From Pseudomonas sichuanensis (lineage in GTDB: Bacteria > Pseudomonadota > Gammaproteobacteria > Pseudomonadales > Pseudomonadaceae): a stretch of 64,000 nucleotides of DNA. The translations under genes were made by a program, and so were the position numbers. The notes below the pieces were generated by a model that saw nothing but the letters and a program-made list of their open reading frames with translations, ran no database searches and was not told where the DNA came from. Positions 26,549 through 36,622 of the stretch are shown here, one piece after another. How positions within the stretch are numbered: position 1 is the stretch's first letter; each line of letters begins with the position of its first letter. Location: NCBI RefSeq assembly GCF_003231305.1, contig NZ_QKVM01000005.1, forward strand, positions 1 through 64,000, read 5' to 3'.

Positions 26549-28318
26549 GTGACCACCCCATCCCCAACCGCAAAAAAAAACATGGACTGGGCAGGCCTCG
26601 GCTGGCTCCTGCTGTTTTTCTGGTATTTCTCCGGCGTCACCCAGGCGCTGTTGCTGTTCAGCGGCACCACCGGTTTCGCCGGGTTTCGCGACGCCTTCAT
26701 CCTCAGCAGCCTGTGGCTGGCGCCGGTACTGTTGCTGCCACGCCTGACCCGCGGGCTTGCGGCCGTCATCGGCCTGGTGTTGTGGGCCAGCTCGCTGGTG
26801 GGCCTGAGTTACTTCGGCATCTACCATCAGGAGTTCTCGCAGAGCGTGATCTTCGTGATGTTCGAATCGAACACCGCCGAGGCCGGCGAGTACTTCAGCC
26901 AGTACTTCAGTGTTTCGCTGTGCCTGGCACTGCTGCTGTACACGGCGGTTGCGGTGCTGCTGTGGACCCGCATTCGCCCGGTTACCCTGCCTCTGCGCAG
27001 CCGCATCCCCGTGGTGGCCTTGCTGCTGGTGTCGCTGCTGGTCCTGCCGTTCTACAAACAGCTTGTCACCCAGCAACGCACCTTTGCCGAAGCCCGGGAG
27101 AAGGTCGAACAGCGCATGGAGCCGGCGGTACCCTGGCAGTTGGTGGTGGGCTACCGGCAATATCGCCAGCAGCTCGACAACATGCAGGAACTGCTGCAAA
27201 AGAATGCCGCCCTGCCGCCGCTGCAGAACCTGGCGGACAGCAACGGCGACACACCGCGCACCCTGGTGCTGGTGCTGGGCGAGTCCACCACCCGCGAACA
27301 CATGCACCTGTATGGCTACAACCGCGACACCACGCCGAACCTCGACGCCCTGGCCGCCAGCGACAAGGGCCTGACGGTGTTCCGCAACGTGGTGTCGCCG
27401 CGCCCCTACACCATCGAAGTGATGCAGCAGATCCTCACCTTCGGTGACGAAGAGAACCCGGACCGTTTCCTGACCGATCCGTCGCTGATCAACTTGATGA
27501 AGCAGGCGGGCTACAAGACCTTCTGGATCACCAACCAGCAGACCATGACCAAGCGCAACACCATGCTCACCACCTTCTCTCAGCAGACGGACGAGCAGGT
27601 GTACCTGAACAACCAGCGCAACCAGAACGCCAGCCAGTACGACGACGTGGTACTCGCCCCCTTCGAAAAAGCGCTGCAGGACCCGACGCAGAAGAAGTTC
27701 ATCATCATCCACCTGCTCGGCACCCACATGGATTACCGTTACCGCTATCCGGCAGATTACGAGCATTTCAAGGACAATGCCGGCGCCCCGGCGGCGCTGT
27801 CGCCGGACAAGGTGCAAACCTACAACTTCTATGACAACGCGGTGCGCTACAACGACTACGTGGTGTCGAGCCTGATCAAACGGTACGCGGCCACCACGCC
27901 GAACGGCTTTTTGCTGTACCTCTCCGACCATGGCGAGGATGTCTACAGCTCCGGCCAGCACGATCGCCTGGGGCGCAACGAGGGCGACCCGACCCGACCG
28001 ATGTACACCATCCCCTTCCTGCTCTGGACCTCGCCAAGCTGGCAGGCCAGCCACCCACGAGACCTGCAGGCGATGGCCTCGCGCCCTTACAGCAGCTCGC
28101 ACCTGATCCACACCCTGTCCGACCTGGCCGGGCTGAGCTACGACCGCTACGAGCCCGCCAAGAGCCTGGTGAGCACGCAGTTCAGCCCCAGCCCGCGCTG
28201 GATCGGCAACCCCTACGTCAAGAACGGCCTGCGTGAGTTCGACCAACTGCCCGACAGCAAGGTGCAACACGAGCAAAGCACTGCATCCAGCAACGAGGTA
28301 AAGCCTGGTAAAGGCTGA
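26549..28318 (+). CDS. Phosphoethanolamine transferase, CptA-like
   Basis: This protein of about 589 residues has four to five N-terminal membrane helices and a periplasmic sulfatase-fold domain. The nucleophile motif GESTTREHMHLYGYNRD (Thr247/248) and the metal-site SDHGEDVY and HDRLGRNEGDPTRPMYTIPF match lipid A/LPS core phosphoethanolamine transferases of the CptA/EptA group. A GTG start at 26549 with GAGG upstream fits best; the in-frame upstream sequence from 26408 is not transferase-like. A run of nine As lies ten codons into the gene. Transfer to LPS core rather than lipid A is inferred from closer likeness to CptA. Confidence 0.82.
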   Translation: MTTPSPTAKKNMDWAGLGWLLLFFWYFSGVTQALLLFSGTTGFAGFRDAFILSSLWLAPVLLLPRLTRGLAAVIGLVLWASSLVGLSYFGIYHQEFSQSVIFVMFESNTAEAGEYFSQYFSVSLCLALLLYTAVAVLLWTRIRPVTLPLRSRIPVVALLLVSLLVLPFYKQLVTQQRTFAEAREKVEQRMEPAVPWQLVVGYRQYRQQLDNMQELLQKNAALPPLQNLADSNGDTPRTLVLVLGESTTREHMHLYGYNRDTTPNLDALAASDKGLTVFRNVVSPRPYTIEVMQQILTFGDEENPDRFLTDPSLINLMKQAGYKTFWITNQQTMTKRNTMLTTFSQQTDEQVYLNNQRNQNASQYDDVVLAPFEKALQDPTQKKFIIIHLLGTHMDYRYRYPADYEHFKDNAGAPAALSPDKVQTYNFYDNAVRYNDYVVSSLIKRYAATTPNGFLLYLSDHGEDVYSSGQHDRLGRNEGDPTRPMYTIPFLLWTSPSWQASHPRDLQAMASRPYSSSHLIHTLSDLAGLSYDRYEPAKSLVSTQFSPSPRWIGNPYVKNGLREFDQLPDSKVQHEQSTASSNEVKPGKG

Positions 28319-28335
28319 CAGAGACAACGCCCATC

Positions 28336-28374
28336 AAAAAGCCGATACCCGAGCGATCAGGTACCGGCTTTTTT
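28336..28374. terminator. bidirectional terminator
   Basis: AAAAAGCCG and CGGCTTTTTT flank an inner TACC/GGTA stem. It sits 18 bases past the phosphoethanolamine transferase stop and has T-tracts for both directions. Confidence 0.85.
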
Positions 28375-28421
28375 GTTGTTGCCAGGGCGATAGGGAGAGC
28401 TCTCTCCCGGCAGCGGAAACG

Positions 28422-28450
28422 AAAAAGCCCGCCATGAAGGCGGGCTTTTC
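28422..28450 (-). terminator. terminator of tRNA-Lys
   Basis: AAAAGCCCGCC/GGCGGGCTTTT forms a strong stem with a five-base loop, followed by Ts on the minus strand, 12 bases past the tRNA. Confidence 0.88.
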
Positions 28451-28461
28451 GTACTGCAATA

Positions 28462-28537
28462 TGGTGGGTCGTGTAGGATTCGAACCTACGACCAATTGGT
28501 TAAAAGCCAACTGCTCTACCAACTGAGCTAACGACCC
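28462..28537 (-). tRNA. tRNA-Lys (anticodon TTT)
   Basis: This 76-base tRNA has acceptor GGGTCGT, D-arm TAGCTCAGTTGGTAGAGC, anticodon loop CTTTTAA giving TTT, T loop GGTTCGAATCC, and encoded CCA. It lies 60 bases downstream of queC in the same direction. Confidence 0.96.
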
Positions 28538-28597
28538 GTTGGATGGCGCGTATATTACTGATTTCTCAGGGGAAATCAACACCCTATACGCATTTTT

Positions 28598-29272
28598 TTA
28601 AAAATAACGGGTTGGGTCCGCTACACCGGCTGCACTGAAGCCATCGGCCCGCAGGCGGCAGCTGTCGCACTTGCCACAGGCGCGCCCATCGTCATCGGCC
28701 TGATAGCAGGACACGGTCAGGCTGTAGTCCACACCGCGAGCGATACCGGCCTGGACAATCTGCGCCTTGCTCAGGTTCTGCAGCGGCGCCTGGATACGAA
28801 AACCCTGCCCTTCGACCCCGGCCTTGGTGGCCAGGTTGGCCATGCGCTCGAAGGCCTCGACGAACTCGGGGCGGCAGTCCGGGTAACCGGAGTAGTCCAC
28901 CGCATTGACGCCAATGAAAATGTCACGCCCCTGAAGCACTTCGGCCCAGCCGAGCGCCAGCGAGAGGAACACGGTGTTGCGCGCCGGCACGTAGGTCACC
29001 GGGATGCCTTCGCTTGGCGCTTCCGGCACGTCAATGCTGCTGTCGGTCAGGGCCGAGCCGCCGATGCCGTTCAGGTTCAGGCCAATCACCTTGTGCTCGA
29101 CCACGCCCAGGTCACGGGCGACCCGCGCCGCGGCCTCGAGCTCGGCACGATGGCGCTGGCCATAGTCGAAGCTCATGGTGTAGCAGGCGTAGCCTTCAGC
29201 CTTGGCCATGGCCACCACAGTGGCCGAATCGAGGCCACCAGAAAGCAGGATTACCGCGCGTTTTTCAGTCAT
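28598..29272 (-). CDS. queC: 7-cyano-7-deazaguanine synthase
   Basis: This 224-residue enzyme converts 7-carboxy-7-deazaguanine to preQ0 with ATP and ammonia in queuosine synthesis. The PP-loop is SGGLDSAT near residue 11, and the C-terminal zinc site is formed by cysteines in [18 protein letters not shown]. It is followed by tRNA-Lys and preceded after ten bases by queE, so the two are co-transcribed. Confidence 0.97.
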   Translation of the reverse strand: MTEKRAVILLSGGLDSATVVAMAKAEGYACYTMSFDYGQRHRAELEAAARVARDLGVVEHKVIGLNLNGIGGSALTDSSIDVPEAPSEGIPVTYVPARNTVFLSLALGWAEVLQGRDIFIGVNAVDYSGYPDCRPEFVEAFERMANLATKAGVEGQGFRIQAPLQNLSKAQIVQAGIARGVDYSLTVSCYQADDDGRACGKCDSCRLRADGFSAAGVADPTRYF

Positions 29273-29282
29273 GTCTTTTCTC

Positions 29283-29930
29283 TCAGCGTCCAGGTTCGTC
29301 GTTCCACAGCAGCTTGTGCAACTGCAGCTGGAAACGCACGGGCAGGTTGTCGGCGACGATCCAGTCAGCCAGGTCGCAGGCTTTCACCTGATGGTGGCTG
29401 GGCGAGAACAGCACCTCGCCGGCACGCTCGGCCAGGTTGTACTGGATCAGTTTGGAGACCGCCCAGTCGTAGTCTTCGCGCGAGCAGATAACGAACTTGA
29501 CCTGATCGTTGCGGGTCAGCAGCTCGATGTTCTCGTAGCGGTTACGGTGCGACTCTTCGGAACCTGGCGTCTTCAGGTCGACCACGCGGCTGACCCGGGT
29601 ATCGACGCCGCTGATATCGAGAGCGCCGCTGGTTTCCAGCGAAACCTCGTAACCGGCATCGCACAGGCTGCGCAGCAGCGGCAGCGCATTAGGCTGGGCC
29701 AGAGGCTCGCCGCCGGTGACGCAGACATAGCGCGGCTTGAAGCCGGCCACCTGCTCGAGGAGCGAATCGAGAGTACGGATGCTGCCGCCGGTAAAGGCAT
29801 AGGCGCTGTCGCAGTACTGGCAGCGCAGGGGGCAACCGGTCAGGCGCACGAATACCGTGGGCAGCCCAGCCGTTCGCGTTTCACCCTGCAACGAGTAAAA
29901 GACTTCGGTGATGCGTAATGTGTCTTGCAT
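29283..29930 (-). CDS. queE: 7-carboxy-7-deazaguanine synthase
   Basis: This 215-residue radical SAM enzyme forms the 7-deazaguanine ring from 6-carboxytetrahydropterin. The cluster motif is CPLRCQYC (C-x3-C-x2-C), and VTGGEP is the SAM-binding strand. An ATG at 29930 gives [17 protein letters not shown]; a GTG three codons earlier (29939) is the alternative. It lies at the end of the Tol-Pal run but behind a terminator, so it probably has its own promoter in 29931-30046; no preQ1 riboswitch was recognised there. Confidence 0.95.
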   Translation of the reverse strand: MQDTLRITEVFYSLQGETRTAGLPTVFVRLTGCPLRCQYCDSAYAFTGGSIRTLDSLLEQVAGFKPRYVCVTGGEPLAQPNALPLLRSLCDAGYEVSLETSGALDISGVDTRVSRVVDLKTPGSEESHRNRYENIELLTRNDQVKFVICSREDYDWAVSKLIQYNLAERAGEVLFSPSHHQVKACDLADWIVADNLPVRFQLQLHKLLWNDEPGR

Positions 29931-30046
29931 GATCGCCACGGGCGTGACAGCTGAACAGGCTGTCCGCCTCCGTCAGGCACTGTCGCGGACTCGACATGGC
30001 GTTATCCGCAGCAGCGTGTTTACGAAAAAAGGGCAGTGATTCTAAC

Positions 30047-30077
30047 GAAAAAACCCGCGACAGGCGCGGGTTTCTTC
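30047..30077 (-). terminator. terminator after cpoB
   Basis: On the minus strand AAACCCGCG/CGCGGGTTT is followed by a T run, 14 bases beyond the cpoB stop. It separates the tol-pal operon from queE-queC. Confidence 0.82.
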
Positions 30078-30090
30078 ATGAAGCATTGAC

Positions 30091-30900
30091 TCAGAGCTTT
30101 TGCAGGTCACGCTCAGCCAGTTTGGCGGCGGTGGTTTTAGGGTAGTCAGTGACCACCTTCTGCAAAATGCCTTTGACCTTGTCGGTGTGGCCCAGACGGC
30201 GCTCGACGTCGGCCAGCTTGTAGAGCGAATCCGGCACCTTGCTGTGCTCCGGATACAGCTGGCTAACCTTGGCAAAGGCCTGGCTGGCACCCTGCAGGTC
30301 GCCTTTGGCGAGGTTCACCTCGCCCAGCCAGTATTGCGCGTTACCGGCGTACTGGCTGTTGGGGTATTTGCGCAGGAAGGCGTTGAAGGCCTGGCTGGCC
30401 TTGTCGAAGTCCTTCTGCTTGATCAGGTCGAAAGCGGCGTCGTAATAGAGCTTCTCTTTCGCCGGATCACCCGGCTCGCTGCTGGCGGCCGGTGGCTGCG
30501 CGGCGCTGGCGCCGGCGGCGGCACCCGTGGCTGCGTTGTTCGCACCACCGGTGGAGGAATTATCGGGAGTCGCGGCAGGTGCCGTTCCGCTGCCGATGCG
30601 GCGGTCCAGTTCCTGATAGCGCTCGAGGTTTTCCTGCTTCATGCGCGACACATCGTTCTGCAGCTCTTCGATGATGCCTTGCTGGCGGGAAAGCTGGTCC
30701 TGCATCTGCTGCAGCTGCATGAACAGCTGGCCGTTTGCAGAAGCAGGGGCCGAAGCCCCTGCTCCGGCATAGGCGCCGCTCGTGCCATAACCCGCGGGTG
30801 GCAAGCCACCTGCGTTGTCATCTACTACGGGAACCGCAGCCCACGCCGAAAGCGGCAGGCTGAGTGCGAGGACGGTTACTACACGGCGGCACATACGCAT
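30091..30900 (-). CDS. cpoB: Cell division coordinator CpoB
   Basis: This 269-residue periplasmic protein has a signal peptide (to about AWAA), a coiled-coil segment (LQQMQDQLSRQQGIIEELQNDV), a low-complexity Ala/Gly/Ser linker, and a C-terminal TPR domain (YYDAAFDLIKQKDFDKA onward). CpoB links Tol-Pal with PBP1B-LpoB during septation in E. coli. It starts six bases after pal stops and ends the operon. The ATG at 30894 is an alternative start. Confidence 0.93.
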   Translation of the reverse strand: MRMCRRVVTVLALSLPLSAWAAVPVVDDNAGGLPPAGYGTSGAYAGAGASAPASANGQLFMQLQQMQDQLSRQQGIIEELQNDVSRMKQENLERYQELDRRIGSGTAPAATPDNSSTGGANNAATGAAAGASAAQPPAASSEPGDPAKEKLYYDAAFDLIKQKDFDKASQAFNAFLRKYPNSQYAGNAQYWLGEVNLAKGDLQGASQAFAKVSQLYPEHSKVPDSLYKLADVERRLGHTDKVKGILQKVVTDYPKTTAAKLAERDLQKL

Positions 30901-30906
30901 AGGAAC

Positions 30907-31404
30907 TTACTTACGCAGTTCTACGCGACGGTTCTGAGCCCAGGACTGCTCGTCGTTGCCGGTGGCAACTGGACGCTCTTCGCCGTAGGAGACCAGTTCC
31001 AGCTGAGCAGGGGAAACGCCCTGCAGAACCAGGTAGCGCTGAACGGCCTTGGCACGACGCTCACCCAGAGCCATGTTGTACTCGCGGGTGCCGCGCTCGT
31101 CGGTGTTGCCTTCCAGGACAACGCGGTTGCCGTTGGACTTCAGGTCCTTGGCGTGAACGTCCAGAGCGCGCATGGCTTCTGGCTTCAGGTCCGAGCTGTC
31201 GTATTCGAAGTAGAAGGTGGTGATTGCGCGCAGGGCGGCTTCTTCGCTCAGGGAGCCGTCAACAGCGCCAGTGTTGGCACCGTAGCCAGCGTTCGGATCA
31301 ACAGCGCCTTCACCAGCGTTGTCACCGCCTTTCGAGGAGCAACCTACAGCTACGGCCATGGCCAGAGCCAGCGCAGCAAATTTACCAAACTTCAGCATTT
31401 CCAT
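30907..31404 (-). CDS. pal: Peptidoglycan-associated lipoprotein Pal (OprL)
   Basis: This 165-residue outer membrane lipoprotein has its lipobox at Cys22 ([11 protein letters not shown]) and a C-terminal OmpA-like domain that binds diaminopimelate ([24 protein letters not shown]). It anchors the Tol-Pal system to the outer membrane. AGGAG is eight bases before the ATG at 31404; an upstream open frame is not used. Confidence 0.97.
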   Translation of the reverse strand: MEMLKFGKFAALALAMAVAVGCSSKGGDNAGEGAVDPNAGYGANTGAVDGSLSEEAALRAITTFYFEYDSSDLKPEAMRALDVHAKDLKSNGNRVVLEGNTDERGTREYNMALGERRAKAVQRYLVLQGVSPAQLELVSYGEERPVATGNDEQSWAQNRRVELRK

Positions 31405-31458
31405 CTTGAAACTCCTAATGAAACCCCAATGTGTTAAGCAAAACGTGTTACGCCGCAA

Positions 31459-32760
31459 TCAGTTCAGGTAAGGGGACCAGGACGGTTCTCTGACTTCGCC
31501 TTGAGCGGTAGGAAGCGGGAGCCTCACGCGGCCGTTAAGCGACACGAGCATCAAGACTCCCCGGCCCTGCTGGCGGGTGGCGTAGATTAGCATGGTGCCG
31601 TTTGGCGCAACAGTGGGAGACTCATCAAGACTGGTCTCGGTGAGAATCTTTACACTTCCGCGTTGCAGATCCTGGGCAGCCACTTTGAAGTTGGTGAAAC
31701 CTTGTTGGCGATGGATCATCACCAGGGTCTTTTCATCCGCCGACAGTTTCGGGTTGGCGTTGTAGTTGCCCACGAAAGTTACTCGCTCGGCACCACCGCC
31801 ACTCACCGACTGTTTGTAGATCTGCGGCTTGCCGCCACGGTCGGAAGTGAAGTAAAGGGTGTTGCCATCCTTGCCCCAGAACGGCTCGGTATTGATACCG
31901 GGGCCGGCGGTGACACGGCTGATCTGACGCGAGGCGACGTTCATTACATAGATGTCCGGGTTGCCGTCTTTCGACAACACGAACGCCAGGCGAGTACCGT
32001 CGGGCGACCAGGCAGGCGCGCCGTTCAGGCCTTCGAAGTTGGTGACCTGCTCGCGGCGGCCGGTATCGATGTGCTGGACGAAGATGCGAGGACGCTTCTG
32101 CTCGAACGACACGTAGGCGATGCGTTTGCCATCCGGGGCGAAGCGCGGCGACAGGATCGGCTCGCGCGACTGCAGCAGGGTGACCGCGCGGGCGCCGTCG
32201 TAGTCCGAACGCTGCAGGGTGTAACGGGTGTTGTTGGTCGAGAAACGCTCGGCGGTCACGTACAGCATGCGGGTAGAGAACGCACCCTTGATGCCGGTGA
32301 GCTTCTCGAACGACTGGTCGGCGATGTAGTGGGACATGTCACGCAGCTGATCGACACCGCCCGCGACGCTACCGGTCAGCACTTGCTGCTCGGTGGCGAC
32401 GTTGAACAGCGCATAGCTGACCTGCAGGCGGCCACCGGCAGGCGCGATGCTGCCGACCATGACGTACTGCGCGCCCAGTGCTTTCCAGTCGCGGAAGATG
32501 ACTTCGCTGGCCTGGGTGGGCTGGCTGATCATGTTCTGCTTCGGAATCGGCGAATAGTAGCCGGAGTTGCGCAGGTCATTGCCAATGATATCGGCCATGT
32601 CCTCGGGCAGCACGCTGCCGCCCTGCACGCCGAAGGGCACGACCGCGATTGGGGTTGCCCGGTCGCTACCGCTGGTGACCAGGATGTTCTTTTCCTCCGC
32701 CATGGCCATGCCTGCCACGCAGCAGAGCAAGACCAGGAGTCCTCTCAGACGTTTAATCAC
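31459..32760 (-). CDS. tolB: Tol-Pal periplasmic protein TolB
   Basis: This 433-residue protein has a signal peptide (to AMAEE), an N-terminal domain and a six-bladed beta-propeller with repeated SPDGxxxA/WSPDGT motifs. It binds Pal and TolA in the periplasm. It begins with GTG that overlaps the tolA stop (GTGA), which means coupled translation. Confidence 0.97.
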   Translation of the reverse strand: MIKRLRGLLVLLCCVAGMAMAEEKNILVTSGSDRATPIAVVPFGVQGGSVLPEDMADIIGNDLRNSGYYSPIPKQNMISQPTQASEVIFRDWKALGAQYVMVGSIAPAGGRLQVSYALFNVATEQQVLTGSVAGGVDQLRDMSHYIADQSFEKLTGIKGAFSTRMLYVTAERFSTNNTRYTLQRSDYDGARAVTLLQSREPILSPRFAPDGKRIAYVSFEQKRPRIFVQHIDTGRREQVTNFEGLNGAPAWSPDGTRLAFVLSKDGNPDIYVMNVASRQISRVTAGPGINTEPFWGKDGNTLYFTSDRGGKPQIYKQSVSGGGAERVTFVGNYNANPKLSADEKTLVMIHRQQGFTNFKVAAQDLQRGSVKILTETSLDESPTVAPNGTMLIYATRQQGRGVLMLVSLNGRVRLPLPTAQGEVREPSWSPYLN

Positions 32761-33833
32761 AACGCTAGATCCTCAGGTGTAAATGTCATCTTGAATGAAC
32801 GATACGGATTGAATTCGTTCGGCTTCAAGCCCTGCATCTCGGTCAACCGACCAATGTTCTTCACCGCGGCCACGGCCGAGCTGTCGAACGGACCGTCGCC
32901 GCTGGACTTGGCCACGCTCACGTTGGTGAGGGTACCGTCCGGCAACATGTTGATCTGCAGAACTACCGTCATGCCTTTGCGCGCAGAGGGCGGACGCGCC
33001 CAGCCTTCGGCTGCTCGCATACGGATCAGGTCGTCGAAATCGCCGGCCACCTGGTCACCCTGCTCATCGGCCAGCGCCTGCTGGCGCTCGGTAGTGTCGG
33101 ACAACAGCTCGGCAAGTGCCTGAGCCTTCTTGTCTTCCGCCGATTTGCGGGCCGCTTCCTGTGCTTTTTTCTTCTGGGCGTCTGCAGCGGCCTTTTTCTT
33201 GGCCTCTTCAGCTGCCTTCTTCTTGGCTTCCTCGGCCGCCGCTTTCTTCTTGGCGTCCTCGGCTGCTTTTTTCTTCGCGTCTTCGGCGGCTTTCTTCTTC
33301 GCCTCTTCCGCTGCTTGTTTCTTGGCCTCTTCTTCGGCCTGCTTTTTCGCTTCTTCTTCAGCCTTCTTCTTGGCGATGTCGGCCTGCTGTTTTTCAGCCG
33401 CCCTCTTCGCCTCTTCGGCTTTCTTGGCTTCTGCGGCTTTCTTCTGCTCGGTCGCCTTGGCGGCCTCTTCGGCTTTCTTGGCCTCGGCGGCTTCGCGGGC
33501 TTCCTCAGCTTTTTGAGCAGCGTCGGCTTTCTTTTGTTCCGCAGCCTTCACGGCTTCCTGCTCGACCTTCTTCTGCTCCAGCTGCTCGACCTCGGTCTGA
33601 CGCGACGCGGTTTTCTTCGCTTCCCCGGCAATCTTCTGATTGGTCTGGGTGGTCGCCTGGCTTTTGGACTTGAGCTGGTAGAGCGTGGCCTGGACGATCG
33701 GCTTGGAGGGTGGCAGCTCAGGCGTCATGGCAAAACTGACGAACAGCATGCCGAACACCAGCACATGCAGGCCAATGGCCCAGACACTGGGCCAGAAGTA
33801 GCTTTCCGAGGCGGATGGCTCTCGCTGCTGCAT
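32757..33833 (-). CDS. tolA: TolA
   Basis: This 358-residue energy transducer spans the periplasm. It has one N-terminal membrane helix (about residues 14-35), a long Lys/Ala/Glu-rich helical domain II (about 75-245) made of repeating [12 protein letters not shown] units, and a TonB-like C-terminal domain. The repetitive region gives a strongly biased base composition (AAG, GCC, GAG codons). The ATG overlaps the tolR stop (TGATG). Confidence 0.97.
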   Translation of the reverse strand: MQQREPSASESYFWPSVWAIGLHVLVFGMLFVSFAMTPELPPSKPIVQATLYQLKSKSQATTQTNQKIAGEAKKTASRQTEVEQLEQKKVEQEAVKAAEQKKADAAQKAEEAREAAEAKKAEEAAKATEQKKAAEAKKAEEAKRAAEKQQADIAKKKAEEEAKKQAEEEAKKQAAEEAKKKAAEDAKKKAAEDAKKKAAAEEAKKKAAEEAKKKAAADAQKKKAQEAARKSAEDKKAQALAELLSDTTERQQALADEQGDQVAGDFDDLIRMRAAEGWARPPSARKGMTVVLQINMLPDGTLTNVSVAKSSGDGPFDSSAVAAVKNIGRLTEMQGLKPNEFNPYRSFKMTFTPEDLAL

Positions 33834-34285
33834 CAGGGCGCCTCGGTAATCAGGCCAACGTTACCGACACCGGCCTTCTGCAACCCGCCCATGGCACCCA
33901 TGACCGCGCCGTAGTCGACGGACTTGTCGCCACGAATGAAGACCTGGGTCTGCTTGCCCTGGTCGCGGCCGGCGGCAATGATCTTGGTCACCGCGCTGGT
34001 CATTTCCGGCAAGGTCATGGCCTTGTCCATCTGCTTGTCGGTGTCGACTTCACTGCCGAGGTTCCAGAAGTAAGTCTTGTCGGCCTTGATCGAGATGGTC
34101 AGGATCTGCACGTTGTTGTCTTGCGGCAGGGCTTCGCTGGACACCTTGGGCAGGTCTACTTTCACGCCCTGGTTGAGCATGGGGGCGGTCACCATGAAGA
34201 TGACCAGCAGCACCAGCATCACGTCGATGTAGGGCACCACGTTCATCTCGGCGACCGGCTTGCGTTTGTGGCGAACTCGGGCCAT
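33833..34285 (-). CDS. tolR: TolR
   Basis: This 150-residue ExbD-family protein has one membrane helix near residues 16-38 (VVPYIDVMLVLLVIFMVTAP) containing the key aspartate of the proton channel. A periplasmic domain follows. It works with TolQ to power TolA. It is 14 bases downstream of tolQ and overlaps tolA by one base. Confidence 0.97.
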   Translation of the reverse strand: MARVRHKRKPVAEMNVVPYIDVMLVLLVIFMVTAPMLNQGVKVDLPKVSSEALPQDNNVQILTISIKADKTYFWNLGSEVDTDKQMDKAMTLPEMTSAVTKIIAAGRDQGKQTQVFIRGDKSVDYGAVMGAMGGLQKAGVGNVGLITEAP

Positions 34286-34299
34286 GGGTTTCTACCTGA

Positions 34300-34995
34300 T
34301 CACTCTTCGCTGGTGTGTACTTTGCGGTGCAGGATCGCCTGGAACTCGTCGGCGAAGGTGTAGTAACGACCAATCAGTACTTCACTGCGTGCGGCAAAGC
34401 GGTTGTAGGCGATGACCGCCGGGATCGCGGCGAACAGGCCGATCGCGGTGGCAATCAGGGCCTCGGCGATACCGGGGGCCACGGTGGCGAGGGTCGCCTG
34501 CTGGGCGCTGGCCAGGCCGCGGAACGAGTTCATGATGCCCCAGACGGTACCGAACAGGCCGATGTACGGGCTGGTGGAGCCGACGGTGGCGAGGAACGGC
34601 AGGCTCTGCTCGAGCTTCTCTTCTTCACGGGAAATGGCAACGCGCATCGCACGGCCAACACCTTCCATCACGGCGTCCGGGTCGACACCCGGCTGCTGGC
34701 GCAGGCGCGAAAATTCCTTGAAACCGGCACGAAATACCTGCTCGACACCCGAGTCCGGGTCCGGGTTGCTGCCGGCCTGGCGGTACAGCTTGGACAGGTC
34801 GATACCCGACCAGAAGCGCTCCTCGAAGGCATCCAGGGCACGACGACCGGCACGCAGCATGGTGCTGCGCTGGAAGATCATGATCCAGGACATGACCGAA
34901 GCGGCCACCAGGGTGAGCATTACCAGCTGAACCACGACGCTGGCATTGGCGACCAGGCTCCACATGGAGGTATGGTCGACGACGTTTGCTTCCAC
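34300..34995 (-). CDS. tolQ: TolQ
   Basis: This 231-residue ExbB/MotA-family channel protein has three membrane helices, including ATVGSTSPYIGLFGTVWGIMN and the IAEALIATAIGLFAAIPAVIAYN helix. It forms the proton channel with TolR. The gap to ybgC is two bases. Confidence 0.97.
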   Translation of the reverse strand: MEANVVDHTSMWSLVANASVVVQLVMLTLVAASVMSWIMIFQRSTMLRAGRRALDAFEERFWSGIDLSKLYRQAGSNPDPDSGVEQVFRAGFKEFSRLRQQPGVDPDAVMEGVGRAMRVAISREEEKLEQSLPFLATVGSTSPYIGLFGTVWGIMNSFRGLASAQQATLATVAPGIAEALIATAIGLFAAIPAVIAYNRFAARSEVLIGRYYTFADEFQAILHRKVHTSEE

Positions 34996-34997
34996 GC

Positions 34998-35450
34998 TTA
35001 TTCTCCTGCGTTGGATTGAGTACCCGTACCGTCCGCCAGGAACGCATCGCGCAGTTCTGGGGGAATGGCCCGGGGCTTGAAAGTGTCGGCACGCACAGCG
35101 GCCACAAGGAACTGCCCTTCGCAGAGCAGCACTTCATCCTTTATTCGCCATACCTGCTGCACGAAGCGCAGGCTGGCGCGATTCAATTCAAGCACTTGCG
35201 CGGTTACCCGCAATTCGTCGTCCAGCCGCGCCGGCGCGTGGTAGCGCGCTTCGCTGGAGTGCACGACGAACAGAAGATTGTCACCCGCCAGTTGCGCCTG
35301 GGAAAAGCCCAGGTGACGCAGGCGCTCGGTACGCGCTCGCTCCATGAACTTGAGGTAGTTGACGTAGTACACCACCCCGCCCGCGTCGGTATCCTCGTAA
35401 TAGACGCGACAGCGGTGTGCGAACGGTTCCAGCCCATTTTGCGCGCGCAT
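34998..35450 (-). CDS. ybgC: Acyl-CoA thioesterase YbgC
   Basis: This 150-residue hot-dog-fold thioesterase has the 4-hydroxybenzoyl-CoA thioesterase motif [25 protein letters not shown]. It is the first gene of the Tol-Pal operon, as in E. coli, and is implicated in acyl-ACP/phospholipid metabolism. The 125 bases to ruvB hold no gene. Confidence 0.95.
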   Translation of the reverse strand: MRAQNGLEPFAHRCRVYYEDTDAGGVVYYVNYLKFMERARTERLRHLGFSQAQLAGDNLLFVVHSSEARYHAPARLDDELRVTAQVLELNRASLRFVQQVWRIKDEVLLCEGQFLVAAVRADTFKPRAIPPELRDAFLADGTGTQSNAGE

Positions 35451-35575
35451 ACTCTAGTGCTTACTCCTGAACTTGCCAATCCGCCCAGGCAACTGTTTTT
35501 GCCGGGTTAATGTCGTATTGCCAGCGTTTGGTGGGCATGCCTGCGGTAGGACCACGAAATCGCCGGTTCGATCTG

Positions 35576-36622
35576 TCATTCGTCGTCCTGGGCGGAATAT
35601 TCCCCGCCCTCACAGAAGCGCCCGGGAATGTTCAGGCCGAAATGCAGGTAGGCGTGGCGAGTCACCACGCGGCCTCGCGGGGTGCGCATGATATAGCCTT
35701 GCTGGATGAGGTACGGCTCCAGCACGTCTTCAATGGTATGGCGCTCTTCGCTGATCGCTGCGGCCAGGTTGTCCACGCCCACCGGGCCACCGTCGAACTT
35801 CTCGATCATGGTCAGCAACAGACGCCGGTCGGAATGGTCGAAACCGCGCTCGTCGACGTCCAGCAGGTTGAGCGCCATGTCCGCCACGGCCTTGGTGATT
35901 TCACCCTTGCCGCGCACCTCGGCGTAGTCACGCACGCGGCGCAACAGGCGGTTGGCAATGCGCGGGGTACCACGCGCCCGGCGGGCGATCTCGAACGCAC
36001 CGGTATCCTCGATCGACAATCCGAGAATGCCGGCCGAACGGCTGACGATGGTCGCCAGGTCCCGATCACTGTAGAACTCCAGGCGCTGAACGATACCGAA
36101 ACGATCACGCAGGGGGTTGGTCAGCATGCCAGCGCGGGTGGTGGCACCGACCAGGGTGAACGGTGGCAGATCGAGCTTGATCGAGCGTGCAGCCGGCCCT
36201 TCTCCGATCATGATGTCCAGCTGGAAGTCTTCCATGGCCGGATACAGCACTTCCTCGACTACCGGCGACAAGCGGTGAATTTCGTCGATGAACAGCACAT
36301 CGTGCGGTTCCAGATTGGTGAGCATCGCCGCCAGGTCGCCCGGGCGCTCGAGGATCGGCCCTGAGGTGCTCTTGACCGACACGCCCATTTCGTGGGCGAT
36401 GATATTGGCCAGGGTGGTCTTGCCCAGGCCGGGCGGGCCGAAGATCAGGGTATGGTCGAGGGACTCGTTGCGACCGCGCGCAGCCTGGATGAACAGCGCC
36501 ATCTGCTCGCGCACCACCGGCTGGCCGATGTATTCCTCCAGGCGCAGCGGACGGATTGCGCGGTCCTGGACCTCTTCGCGGTCGCGTCCGGAGGCGGCAA
36601 TCAGGCGGTCGGTCTCGATCAC
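35576..36622 (-). CDS. ruvB: Holliday junction branch migration ATPase RuvB
   Basis: This 348-residue AAA+ motor has Walker [10 protein letters not shown], Walker B DEIHRL and a winged-helix C-terminus ([14 protein letters not shown]). It drives branch migration with RuvA. The GTG start overlaps the ruvA stop by four bases (GTGA), indicating translational coupling. Confidence 0.98.
   Translation of the reverse strand: MIETDRLIAASGRDREEVQDRAIRPLRLEEYIGQPVVREQMALFIQAARGRNESLDHTLIFGPPGLGKTTLANIIAHEMGVSVKSTSGPILERPGDLAAMLTNLEPHDVLFIDEIHRLSPVVEEVLYPAMEDFQLDIMIGEGPAARSIKLDLPPFTLVGATTRAGMLTNPLRDRFGIVQRLEFYSDRDLATIVSRSAGILGLSIEDTGAFEIARRARGTPRIANRLLRRVRDYAEVRGKGEITKAVADMALNLLDVDERGFDHSDRRLLLTMIEKFDGGPVGVDNLAAAISEERHTIEDVLEPYLIQQGYIMRTPRGRVVTRHAYLHFGLNIPGRFCEGGEYSAQDDE

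Noticed and set aside
29931..30046. preQ1 riboswitch ahead of queE-queC
   Set aside because: No pseudoknot-like element with the A-rich tail could be recognised near the queE start.
32990..33600. Simple-repeat region or tandem duplication inside tolA
   Set aside because: The repeats encode the normal Lys/Ala/Glu-rich helical domain II of TolA and the frame is intact.
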